Shown one piece after another: positions 7,588 through 15,568 of a DNA stretch of 64,000 nt. Position numbers and translations under genes: made by a program. Source of the stretch: CAYMYN01 sp964394665 (GTDB taxonomy: Bacteria; Planctomycetota; UBA1135; GCA-002686595); contig CAYMYN010000001.1 in the NCBI GenBank assembly GCA_964394665.1, forward strand, positions 62,001 to 126,000, given 5' to 3'. Each line of letters starts with the position of its first letter. Within the stretch, counting starts at the first letter, position 1. The notes beneath the pieces are model-generated. The model saw nothing but the letters and a program-made list of their open reading frames with translations, ran no database searches and was not told the DNA's origin.

Positions 7588-8886
7588 ATGTTCGGCGTCG
7601 TGCGCAGGAACCCGGAGTTCCGGCGGCTGTGGGCCTCCCAGCTCGTCAGCCAGGGCGGGGACTGGCTGAACCGGATCGCGATCCTGACGCTCATCGGGCA
7701 GCTCGGCGGCGCGGCGGAGCGCGTCGGCGTCGGGGCCCTGTTCGGCATCGAGCTGGCGATCCGCCTGTTGCCGACGACCCTGCTCTCGCCGATCGCGGGA
7801 CCGCTCGCCGACCGGCTGCCGCGCAAGGCGCTGATGATCGCCATGGACCTGGCGCGCACGCTCGTCGTGCTGGGCTACCTCTCGATCGACACGCGCGAGG
7901 AGCTGCCGCGGCTCTACGCCCTGATGCTCGCGCACATGGGCCTCTCGATCTTCTCGAACGCGGCGCGTTCGGCGGCCGTGCCGAGCACCCTGCCGCGGGC
8001 CGAGCTGCACGAGGGCCAGGTGCTGATCTCGGCCACCTGGAGCACGATGCTGGCCCTGGGCGCCTTCGCCGGCGGGATGCTGATGCCCCTGGTCGGCGTG
8101 CGCGGCGTGTTCGTGATCGACGCCGCGAGCTTCCTCGTCTCGATCCTGCTCGTGCGCAAGCTCCGGCTGCCCCCCGTTCCGGTCCACGCTGCGCCGCTGC
8201 GCTGGCTCGACGTCGTCACCGGGAAGGAGCTGCGCCTGGCCTTCGCCCACGCCCGCGAGCGCGGCGTCGGCGCGGCCGTGGCGGCCAAGACGCTCTGGGG
8301 CGGCGCGGGCGGCTTCATCGTCCTGCTCTCGATCGCGGGCACCCAGCGCTTCGCCGACCCCAGCGCGGGCTCGGGCCTCGACCCGGCCTCGGCGGGGACG
8401 GCGGGCTTCGCCACGGGGTTGCTCTTCTGCGCCCGCGGGATCGGCACCGCCCTGGGTCCGATCCTCGCGCGGCGGCGCTACGGATCGAGCGACGCCTCGC
8501 TGCGCCGTCAGATCGCGGGCAGCTTCGTGTTCGCCGGCCTCGCCTACGCGTTCTTCGGCCCCGTGACGCAGCTCTGGGCCGCCGGCCTCGTGGTGGCGCT
8601 GGCGCACATGGGCGGCTCGACCCTGTGGGTGGCCTCGACCACCTGGTGGCAGCGGCACGTCGAGGACGCCTTCCGCGGCCGCGTGTTCGCGGTCGAGTTC
8701 TTCGGCATGACCCTGGCGTTCACGGCCGGCGGGATCGCCACCGGCGCGGTCTACGACGCGACGGGCTCGATCGCCTGGGCGACCTACGCGACCTGCGCGC
8801 TGGTGCTCGTGGGTGGGGCGTCGTGGCGCTTGCTGGCGCGCGGCGCGGCCCCCGACGCGCCGCGGCAGCGGATCCTGGACGCCTAG
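7588..8886 (+). CDS. MFS transporter, MFS_3 (enterobactin-exporter-like) type
   Basis: 432 residues from ATG at 7588; the open frame extends 15 codons upstream but the family begins at the FRRLW segment that follows MFGVVRRNPE. About 10-12 hydrophobic helices, and the loop 2-3 motif GPLADRLPRKALMIAMDL expected of drug/proton antiporters. The MFS_3 group includes EntS-like exporters and many unassigned permeases. Substrate not determinable here. It converges with the GNAT gene with only six bases between the stops. Confidence 0.88.
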   Translation: MFGVVRRNPEFRRLWASQLVSQGGDWLNRIAILTLIGQLGGAAERVGVGALFGIELAIRLLPTTLLSPIAGPLADRLPRKALMIAMDLARTLVVLGYLSIDTREELPRLYALMLAHMGLSIFSNAARSAAVPSTLPRAELHEGQVLISATWSTMLALGAFAGGMLMPLVGVRGVFVIDAASFLVSILLVRKLRLPPVPVHAAPLRWLDVVTGKELRLAFAHARERGVGAAVAAKTLWGGAGGFIVLLSIAGTQRFADPSAGSGLDPASAGTAGFATGLLFCARGIGTALGPILARRRYGSSDASLRRQIAGSFVFAGLAYAFFGPVTQLWAAGLVVALAHMGGSTLWVASTTWWQRHVEDAFRGRVFAVEFFGMTLAFTAGGIATGAVYDATGSIAWATYATCALVLVGGASWRLLARGAAPDAPRQRILDA

Positions 8887-8892
8887 CCCGGG

Positions 8893-9531
8893 CTAGAACA
8901 TGGGTCGTCCGAGGGCGTCGAAAGCCTCGAACTCGGCGCTCCCGACCGGCGTGCCGGCGAGCTCGTCGCGGAACAGCGACCAGACGACCGCGTCGCGCCG
9001 TCCCTCGCAGCCGAACACGCAGCGCCGGCGCAACACGCCGTCGCGCGTGAAGCCCAGGCGCTCGGGGACGCGGCCGCTGCGTTCGTTGGCCGGCTCGTGG
9101 CGGATCTCGACGTACTCGGCCTGCATCAGCTCGAGGGCCACGCGCGCCAGGGCTGCGACCGCCTCGCTCACCAGCCCGCGGCCCTCGTGGTTCTGGTCGA
9201 TCCAGTACCCGATCTCGAGGCCGCCGGGCCCGATGCGCGGGTGCAGGCCGACGCTGCCGAGCACCTGGCCATGCTCGCGGTCGAAGAGGCCGTAGATGAA
9301 CTCGCGACCCAGGTCGAAGCCCGTGCGCACCGCCAGCGTGCGGGCGAGCTGCTCGTCGAGCGTCGGCGGCGTGCGCGCCCAGCACAGCCAGGGCGCGAGG
9401 AACTCGAGGTTCGCGACCAGGGCCGCCTGGAACGCGGCGGCGTCCCGCGGCTCGTGGCAGCGCAGCGACAGGCGTGGCGTCGTCACGCGGTAGGCCACCT
9501 TCGTGTAGAGGCGCTCGGGGAGCGGCTGCAT
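8893..9531 (-). CDS. GNAT-family N-acetyltransferase (RimJ/RimL-like)
   Basis: 212 residues from ATG at 9531. The start TPRLSLRCHEPRDAAAF and the later GLEIGYWIDQNHEGRGLVSE block are the RimJ/RimL-type signature; the NHEGRGLVSEA loop corresponds to the acetyl-CoA pyrophosphate-binding motif. Members acetylate protein N-termini or small-molecule amines; the acceptor here is unknown. The C-terminal ~30 residues extend beyond the standard domain. Confidence 0.87.
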   Translation of the reverse strand: MQPLPERLYTKVAYRVTTPRLSLRCHEPRDAAAFQAALVANLEFLAPWLCWARTPPTLDEQLARTLAVRTGFDLGREFIYGLFDREHGQVLGSVGLHPRIGPGGLEIGYWIDQNHEGRGLVSEAVAALARVALELMQAEYVEIRHEPANERSGRVPERLGFTRDGVLRRRCVFGCEGRRDAVVWSLFRDELAGTPVGSAEFEAFDALGRPMF

Positions 9532-9668
9532 GGGGCGCGAGCATACCGCGGGCTCCGGGCCCGGAGCGGGGTCCGACGCGCGATCCACGCGCCCGGGCCA
9601 CAAGGTCTCCGCGCCCGACGGCCGACTCCCTACAATCCCCGCCCCCGGGTCCCGCCGATCCCGCCCCC

Positions 9669-10316
9669 ATGTCCACCGCCACGCCCCCCCGCACCCATTG
9701 CCCGACCTGCGGCGCGAAGCTCGCGCGGCAGGACATGTCGAACTGCCCCTACTGCAGCACGCCCTTCGCGCTGGTCGAGCAGAAGTCGGCCCAGACCGGG
9801 CCCAGCGCGTTCCAGGAGCGCCTGCAGCGCATGGAGGAGAAGGACGAGTACCGCGAGGGGCTCGCCTGGGAACCACCCGAGTCCGAGGACTGGTACCGCG
9901 AGCGCCGCCGCGGCCGGGGCGGGGCGCTGCTGGTGGCGATCGGCGCCGCGGCCCTCGGGCAGGGCTTCCGCGCCGGCGCGGAGTGGTTCGCGCGCCCTAG
10001 CGCCTGGGTCGGCGTGCTGGCCGTCGCCATGGGCGTGTTCCTCGCGCTGCGCTCGAGGACCCGACGCGCGGCCCTCACGCGCCTGCCCCTGCTGCGGCGC
10101 GCGGCGATCATCCACGATCGGCGCAGCACGACCGAGATGAAGGGCTCGCGCGGCGAGACCGTCTACTGGTTCACGCTCGAGTTCGCCGACGGCTCGAGCG
10201 GCGAGTTCCGCTTCCCCGGCCGCGGCCCGGCTTTCGACCTGTTCACGAACGGCGTCACCGGCCTCGCCTACACGCGCGGCGTCGAGCTCCTGGCTTTCAA
10301 GCGCATCCGCGTCTGA
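9669..10316 (+). CDS. Zinc-ribbon membrane protein with DUF2500-like C-terminus
   Basis: 215 residues from ATG at 9669. Starts with a four-cysteine zinc ribbon (CPTCGAKL ... NCPYC, residues ~12-32), then a charged linker rich in E and R, two hydrophobic helices around residues 80-120, and a beta-rich C-terminal part (RRSTTEMKGSRGETVYWFTL ... GEFRFPG ... LLAFKRI) that resembles DUF2500. The overall plan of zinc ribbon, membrane hairpin and cytoplasmic beta domain has no established function. It converges with the lipoprotein gene at 10318. Confidence 0.75.
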   Translation: MSTATPPRTHCPTCGAKLARQDMSNCPYCSTPFALVEQKSAQTGPSAFQERLQRMEEKDEYREGLAWEPPESEDWYRERRRGRGGALLVAIGAAALGQGFRAGAEWFARPSAWVGVLAVAMGVFLALRSRTRRAALTRLPLLRRAAIIHDRRSTTEMKGSRGETVYWFTLEFADGSSGEFRFPGRGPAFDLFTNGVTGLAYTRGVELLAFKRIRV

Positions 10317-10317
10317 A

Positions 10318-11028
10318 TCAGGGCCCGACCTGCTGCGGCGGCGCGAGCCACCGCTCGGGGTCCGGGGGCGCGCCTTCGCCCGTCTCGACCAGGTGCGCGT
10401 GCCAGACCTCGAGCTTGCGCCGCGCCGCGCGCACCTCGGCCTCGAGCGTGACGAGCGAACGGGTCAGCGCCTGCACGCGGCCCTCGTTCCCCTCGCGGCC
10501 CGGGCCCACGGGCTCCGCCGGCGTCGCCGCGGCCTGGGCGCGGGCGGACGCGAGTCGCGCCTCGGCCAACTCGACCCGCACCTCGCGCAGCGCCACCCGA
10601 CGGTTCGCCAGGGCGACCACCGCGTCGCCGTACTCGAGCTCGCGCTCGGCCCGGCCCAGGTCGGCCTCGGCGGCGCGCAGCTCGGTGCGCGCGGCGGCGA
10701 GGGGCGCGGGTCCCTGGTCCCCGCGGGCGTCGACCAGCCCCTGACGGGCCCGCTCGAGGCGCGCCGCGGGCTGCGCCCGATCCGCGCGCAGGGCCGACAC
10801 CGACGCCGCGACGCGCTCGGCCGCGGAGCGCGCCCGGGCGAGGTCCTCGCGGGCGGCGGCCAGGCTGCCCTCGGCCGCCGCGAGCGCGTCCTCCCCCCCA
10901 TCGACCGTGCGCAGGACCACGTCCTCGAGGCCCTCCTCGACGCGCGCCGTCCCGGTCCGGCCGGCGCAGGCGGCGAGCGCGACGAGCGACGCCGCGAGCA
11001 TGCACCGTGCGCGGGAGACCCCCCTCAT
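10318..11028 (-). CDS. Coiled-coil lipoprotein
   Basis: 236 residues from ATG at 11028. The leader ends in a lipobox (LVALAAC, Cys about residue 21), so the protein should be lipid-anchored. The rest is alanine/arginine/glutamate-rich with strong heptad character, i.e. a long helical coiled coil, ending in a short proline-rich tail. Its ATG overlaps the TGA of the upstream serine hydrolase gene as ATGA, implying translational coupling. No family recognised; could be a periplasmic scaffold or spacer. Confidence 0.8.
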   Translation of the reverse strand: MRGVSRARCMLAASLVALAACAGRTGTARVEEGLEDVVLRTVDGGEDALAAAEGSLAAAREDLARARSAAERVAASVSALRADRAQPAARLERARQGLVDARGDQGPAPLAAARTELRAAEADLGRAERELEYGDAVVALANRRVALREVRVELAEARLASARAQAAATPAEPVGPGREGNEGRVQALTRSLVTLEAEVRAARRKLEVWHAHLVETGEGAPPDPERWLAPPQQVGP

Positions 11029-12230
11029 CGAGGCTCCCGATCCTCCAGGCCGGAGGGATCCTCGTCGCCCGGTTGGCTCGCGACCCAGTGGAGCAACGCC
11101 TGCACGGCCGCGTCGCAGCCGTCGCGCCCCGCATCGCCGCCGCGGTTGCTCACGGCGAGCAGGGCCAGATCGCGCTCGGGGGCGATCCACACCACCGCGA
11201 ACCAGTGCGTGTTGCTGCCCGAATGGGTCAGCACGCGGCCGCGGGCCCAGCCCCGCTCGCCGAGGCCCCAACCCATCGCGTAGGTCCCGACCGGCCGCTG
11301 CAAGGCCGCGAACGTCGTGGGCTCGAGCAAGCGCGCCTCGCCGCGCGCCGCCGCCAGGTGCAGCGCGACGAAGCGCGCCCAGTCCTCGAGCGAGGCGTGC
11401 ACCGTCCCCGCCGGCGCGATCGCCGGCGGATTGTCGGCCTGCGGGCCGGGCTCGAGCGGCACGAGCTTGCCGAGGAACGTGCGGTGGCCGCGCGGCTGGT
11501 CGAGGCTCCCCGGCGTTCCCGGAGCGCCGAAACCCATGGCGCGCGCGCCCAGGGGCTCGAAGAGCTCGGCCCGCAGGAGCTCCTCGAAGTCGCGTCCGTC
11601 GACCCGCTCGGCCAGGGCGCCGGCGAGCGCAAAGCCGGCGTTGGAGTAGAGGAACTCGCCGCGCGGATGCTCCGGGGGCCGCGCGAGCAACTCGCGCAGG
11701 AGCAGGCTGCGCTGCTCGCGCGGCGTGCCCTCGCGTCGCCAGAGCCGCGCCCACAACCCATCGCGGCCCAGGTCCGCCGGAAGTCCGCCGCGGTTCGTGA
11801 GCAGGTCGGCCACGGTCACCGCGCGCCAGCCCGCGGCCAACTCGAGCCCGGGCTCGTCCGCCAGCAACTCGCCCAGGGTCGCGTCGAAGCGCAGCGCCCC
11901 GCGCTCGACGAGCCGCCCGACGAGCGTCGCCGTCATGGCCTTGGTGCACGAGCCCAGGTGCCAGAGGTCGTCGACCGTGACCTGCGCGTCCGCACCCGCC
12001 GCGCGCACCCCCGCCACGCCCAGGGCCAGCACGCGCCCGTCCCGCACGATCGCCCCGCCGAGCGCGGGCAACCCGTGCTCCGCGAGCAGCGGCTCGAGCA
12101 ACCCATCGACCCGCGCGGGCCCATCGCCCGCGACGGCCACCGCCGTCAGCAGCGCGCCCGCCCACAGCGAGCGCAGGCCTGCCCAGGCGCGGCGCGCGAC
12201 CCGCGGCGGGCCACCGATCAGGGCAGCCAC
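11025..12230 (-). CDS. Beta-lactamase-family serine hydrolase
   Basis: 401 residues from GTG at 12230, which overlaps the end of the upstream gene; the hydrophobic stretch after the start could serve as an export signal. Class C/EstB-like motifs: SCTK (SxxK nucleophile motif) in LWHLGSCTKAMTAT, YSN in FLYSNAGFAL, and HSG in THSGSNTHW near the C-terminus. Members include DD-peptidases, esterases and beta-lactamases; the substrate cannot be read from sequence. It forms a tight minus-strand cluster with the Cys-domain secreted protein upstream and the coiled-coil lipoprotein downstream. Confidence 0.85.
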   Translation of the reverse strand: MAALIGGPPRVARRAWAGLRSLWAGALLTAVAVAGDGPARVDGLLEPLLAEHGLPALGGAIVRDGRVLALGVAGVRAAGADAQVTVDDLWHLGSCTKAMTATLVGRLVERGALRFDATLGELLADEPGLELAAGWRAVTVADLLTNRGGLPADLGRDGLWARLWRREGTPREQRSLLLRELLARPPEHPRGEFLYSNAGFALAGALAERVDGRDFEELLRAELFEPLGARAMGFGAPGTPGSLDQPRGHRTFLGKLVPLEPGPQADNPPAIAPAGTVHASLEDWARFVALHLAAARGEARLLEPTTFAALQRPVGTYAMGWGLGERGWARGRVLTHSGSNTHWFAVVWIAPERDLALLAVSNRGGDAGRDGCDAAVQALLHWVASQPGDEDPSGLEDREPR

Positions 12231-13225
12231 GCGATCTCGAGGCCTTGGGTCAGGTTGAAGCCGCTCCCGCACGGGCTCGCCGCGGGGTCGCGGTACCAGA
12301 TCTGGTAGCGGCGCACGTCCCCCGGCGCGACGCCGCCCGCGAGCACGAGGTTCGCGGTCGTCGACGAGGTCCCGGCCGCCGATGCGGTGCGCACCTGGAG
12401 GCGCGCCACGCTGCCGCCCGCGCAGCGCAGGCCGTCGCCGAAGGCCCCACCCGCGCCGCCGGCGACCGCGTTGTTGCCCTGGAAGTAGAGGCCGGGTTGG
12501 GAGGGCGTGAGGCCCTCGCCGGAGAGCACCAGGTCCGCCGCCGCCACGCTCGCCGAGCCCGACGCGCTGAGGCGCGCGCCCCCCGAGCCGGCTCCGTTGG
12601 CGCAGCCGCGCCCCGGCGCGCCCTGGTTCCCGCACGGGCACAGGGTTCCCGAGCCGTCGCCGGAGCAGAAGGAGGTTCCCGGCCCGCCGAAGTCGAGGGT
12701 CAGCACGCTGGCCGGATCGAGGATGCTGGGGAAGTTCGGCTCGGAGGTCGGCTCGCAACGCACCCCGATCCAGCCGTTGCCGCCGCCGAGCAGCGCGTGC
12801 ACGGCGCTCGTGACGTCGAACGAGACGTCGAAGGAACTCTGGGAGGGCGGGTGGTAGGAGCCGCTGCCCACGGTGACGCCGACGATCTGGAAGTCCGTCA
12901 GGTCCGCGGCGCCGTTGCCGCCGTAGACCACGAAGTCGAAGCTGCGCACCCCGTTGTCGGCGGCGTTGTTGACGCTCACGCGGCCGGTGAACGTGACCGT
13001 CGCCGGCGGGGCGCCGACGTGGGACGTGAGGTCGTACTCGAGAACCGCGCGATCCTGGCGTGTGCTCTGCTTGCGCAGCAACCCGGTCAGGGGCGTGTTG
13101 AACGAGTCGCCGAGCCCATCGACCGGCTCGTCGTGGATCGAGGCGATCACGCTCGGCAGGACGTCCTGGGCCGCCGCGGCCGGGGCCAGGAGGATCGGGA
13201 GACAGAAGGCGGCGAGGGGTTTCAT
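12218..13225 (-). CDS. Secreted protein with recurrent Cys-rich C-terminal domain
   Basis: 335 residues. The signal peptide (residues 1-20, ending AAAAQ) is clear. The middle region is beta-rich and contains VLEYDLTSHVG and FVVYGGNGAADL, resembling jelly-roll 'PEP-anchor' type domains but not firmly assigned. The last ~145 residues carry SFCSGDGSG, LCPCGN, GAPGRGCANG, FGDGLRCAGG, WYRDPAASPCG and a final W-L-P, the same domain as at 1060-1501 and 27690-28156. Likely exported and held at the envelope. It shares a short overlap with the following serine hydrolase gene. Confidence 0.85.
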   Translation of the reverse strand: MKPLAAFCLPILLAPAAAAQDVLPSVIASIHDEPVDGLGDSFNTPLTGLLRKQSTRQDRAVLEYDLTSHVGAPPATVTFTGRVSVNNAADNGVRSFDFVVYGGNGAADLTDFQIVGVTVGSGSYHPPSQSSFDVSFDVTSAVHALLGGGNGWIGVRCEPTSEPNFPSILDPASVLTLDFGGPGTSFCSGDGSGTLCPCGNQGAPGRGCANGAGSGGARLSASGSASVAAADLVLSGEGLTPSQPGLYFQGNNAVAGGAGGAFGDGLRCAGGSVARLQVRTASAAGTSSTTANLVLAGGVAPGDVRRYQIWYRDPAASPCGSGFNLTQGLEIAWLP

Positions 13226-13372
13226 GCTGGGGCCTGGTTGTCGGGGGCTCCCGGGGATCCTACCCCGCCCCGTCCGCCCCGGGCAGCCCTCGACACGACC
13301 CGGACCGGCGCTCCCCGCGCGCCGAGCGATCAGCGGGTGGTGCCTCGCCCGCCCAGAGGGTCAGATGGGCCC

Positions 13373-14110
13373 ATGGATCTCGTCCGCACCAGCCGCGCCC
13401 TGCAACGACGACTCGCCGTGCTCGCCTTCGGGCCGCCCGTGGCCTGCGTCTACGACCCGCTCGACTACGCCCGCGCGAACCACGAGACCTACCTCACGCG
13501 TTATGGGCGCACCGACGTCGAGGCCGTGCTGATCGGCATGAACCCCGGGCCGTTCGGCATGGTGCAGACCGGCGTGCCCTTCGGCGAGGTGGCGGCCGTG
13601 CGCGATTTCCTGGGCATCACGGGCCGCGTGGGGCGACCGCGACACGAACATCCCAAGCGGCCGGTGCAGGGCCTCGATTGCCCGCGCAGCGAGGTCAGCG
13701 GCGCGCGCATCTGGGGCTGGGCCCGCGAACGCTTCGGCGACGCCGAGGCCTTCAGCGAGCGGTTCTTCCTGTGGAACTACTGCCCGCTGGCCTTCGCCGA
13801 GGCGAGCGGCAAGAACCTCACCCCCGACAAGTTGCCGGCGGCCGAGCGCGAGCCCCTGTTCGCGGCCTGCGACGAGGCGCTGCGGCGCATGGTCGAGCAC
13901 GTTCGGCCGCGGCGCGTGATCGGGGTCGGCGCCTTCGCCACCCAGCGCGCCCGCGCGGCCCTGGCGGGCACGCCGGCCGGCGCGCTGCCGCTGGGGACCT
14001 TGCTGCACCCCAGCCCCGCCAGCCCGCTCGCCAACCGCGGTTGGGCACGGCAGGCGGAGGCCCAGCTCACGGCCCTGGGGATCGAGCTGCCGGCGCAAGC
14101 CCGGCGTTGA
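13373..14110 (+). CDS. SMUG1-type single-strand-selective uracil-DNA glycosylase
   Basis: 245 residues from ATG at 13373. The water-activating loop GMNPGPFGMVQTGVPFG (residues 55-71) and the C-terminal HPSPASPLANRGW motif are those of SMUG1-like glycosylases. The enzyme removes uracil or 5-hydroxymethyluracil from DNA in base-excision repair. SMUG1 is mainly animal but occurs in some bacteria including planctomycetes. Its stop codon overlaps the Shine-Dalgarno of the following methyltransferase, so the two are probably one transcript. Confidence 0.92.
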   Translation: MDLVRTSRALQRRLAVLAFGPPVACVYDPLDYARANHETYLTRYGRTDVEAVLIGMNPGPFGMVQTGVPFGEVAAVRDFLGITGRVGRPRHEHPKRPVQGLDCPRSEVSGARIWGWARERFGDAEAFSERFFLWNYCPLAFAEASGKNLTPDKLPAAEREPLFAACDEALRRMVEHVRPRRVIGVGAFATQRARAALAGTPAGALPLGTLLHPSPASPLANRGWARQAEAQLTALGIELPAQARR

Positions 14111-14115
14111 GGAGG
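14110..14115 (+). promoter_or_regulatory. Strong Shine-Dalgarno AGGAGG before the methyltransferase
   Basis: AGGAGG begins at the last base of the upstream TGA and lies six bases before ATG 14122. It fixes the methyltransferase start and suggests coupled expression with the glycosylase gene. Confidence 0.8.
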
Positions 14116-14121
14116 ACCGCG

Positions 14122-15003
14122 ATGGAATCGGACGGGAACGAGACGCGCGGGGAAGCGACGCTGGCCGAACGGCAGCAGCGCTGGGACGAGGCTTCGGTCG
14201 GTTGGGAGCGTTGGTGGAGCACCATCGAGGGCGCGACGCGCGCGCTCAACGAACGGCTGCTGGAGCTGGCCGAGCTGCGCCCGGGGATGCGCGTGCTCGA
14301 CATCGCCACGGGCCTGGGGGAGCCGGCCCTCTCCGCCGCGCGGCGCGTCGGTCCGGCGGGTAGCGTGCTGGGCGTCGACCTGGCGCCGGGCATGCTCGAA
14401 CGCGCCACGAAGCGCGCGGCGCGGGAGGGGCTCACGAACGTGACCCTCGAGCGGCGCGACGTCGAACGACTGGGGCTAGCGGGCGCGGCCTTCGAGGCCG
14501 GCCTGTGCCGCTTCGGGCTGATGCTGGTCCCCGATCCGGTCGCCGCCGCGCGCGCCATCCGCGCGGCCCTCGCCGCCGGAGCGCCCTTCGCGACCGCCGT
14601 CTGGTGCAGCCCCGCGGAAGCGCCCTTCTTCGAGCTGCCCGCCCTGGCGGCGACCGACGTCGTCGGCGCACCCCCGCTGGCCGAGCCGGGCCTCGGGGCC
14701 GAGCCCGGCCCGACGCGCCTGGGCCGGGACGAGCTGCTGCGCGGCGTGCTCGAGACCGCCGGTTTCGTCGACGTGCGCCTCGAGCGCCGGATCGTGAGCT
14801 ACCGCTTCGACGAGCCCTCCGCCTTCGCGGCCCTCGTGCAGGACGTCTCCTCGCGCCTGCGCGAAGCCCTGGCGGGCGCGGACGCCGGAGCGCGGCAACG
14901 CTTCGAGCGCCGTCTCTCCGAGCTCTCCGCGCCCCACGTCGCGGCCGACGGCGCGCTCGTGCTCGCCAACCAGGTCCTGCTGGCCCAGGCGCGCGTGCCG
15001 TAG
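14122..15003 (+). CDS. Class I SAM-dependent methyltransferase
   Basis: 293 residues. SAM motif I is VLDIATGLGEPA (58-69), followed by GSVLGVDLAPGML (motif II acidic residue) and a UbiE/COQ5-like core up to about residue 200. The remaining C-terminal part matches small-molecule methyltransferases of the same group. Acceptor unknown. Start set by the strong AGGAGG six bases upstream. Confidence 0.87.
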   Translation: MESDGNETRGEATLAERQQRWDEASVGWERWWSTIEGATRALNERLLELAELRPGMRVLDIATGLGEPALSAARRVGPAGSVLGVDLAPGMLERATKRAAREGLTNVTLERRDVERLGLAGAAFEAGLCRFGLMLVPDPVAAARAIRAALAAGAPFATAVWCSPAEAPFFELPALAATDVVGAPPLAEPGLGAEPGPTRLGRDELLRGVLETAGFVDVRLERRIVSYRFDEPSAFAALVQDVSSRLREALAGADAGARQRFERRLSELSAPHVAADGALVLANQVLLAQARVP

Positions 15004-15028
15004 CTCTGCGGAGCCGACGGCGCCGGGT

Positions 15029-15337
15029 TCAGACCCGCTCCGCGCTGCGGCCGAGCAGGACGACGACGTGGTTCCAGGCCTCGCGCAGGTCCTCCCAGGC
15101 GGCCTCGACGGCCTCGCGGTAGCCCTTCCACTCCTCGAGCGACATCTGCGCGACCTCGGCCAACTTGCGCACGACGCGATCGCGGGAGTCGGTCAGGTCC
15201 GAGACGCGTTCCCGCAGGGGCTCGGGCACCTTGGGGCGGGCCGCGATCTGGAGCTCCAACTCACCGACCTTCTTGTTCCAGACGTCGAGCTCCCGGCTCT
15301 GCTCCGCCAGGTAGTCTTCACGGTTGGTCGGCTGCAT
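15029..15337 (-). CDS. Small coiled-coil protein
   Basis: 102 residues from ATG at 15337. Charged and helical with heptads in VWNKKVGELELQI and the second half, no cysteines, no signal peptide. This length and pattern resemble small cytoplasmic helical-bundle proteins of unknown role. A longer upstream open frame is arginine-rich and was not taken as coding. Confidence 0.7.
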   Translation of the reverse strand: MQPTNREDYLAEQSRELDVWNKKVGELELQIAARPKVPEPLRERVSDLTDSRDRVVRKLAEVAQMSLEEWKGYREAVEAAWEDLREAWNHVVVLLGRSAERV

Positions 15338-15568
15338 GGGGGTCCCCGATCGAACGCGGGCCCGCCGGACTCGCTCGAGAGAGCGGCGGCGGGCACCGCA
15401 AGGCCCCACGAGTGTCCTCGCCCCCCTCCCAACCGGCAAGCGAAACCGCCCGCTCCACCGCGCCCCTCCCACCCGGGGGTCAGCGCGTGAGAGGGAATGT
15501 AACCCGCTCGGCGACGGCCCCCCTCGGCTGCCGCGCCCGAGGCATGGCCGAGGCAGGATGGCCGATTC

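Noticed and set aside
5191..8658. Very long minus-strand open frame (about 1155 codons)
   Set aside because: Antisense to five well-supported genes; composition is the GC-rich shadow pattern with no domain.
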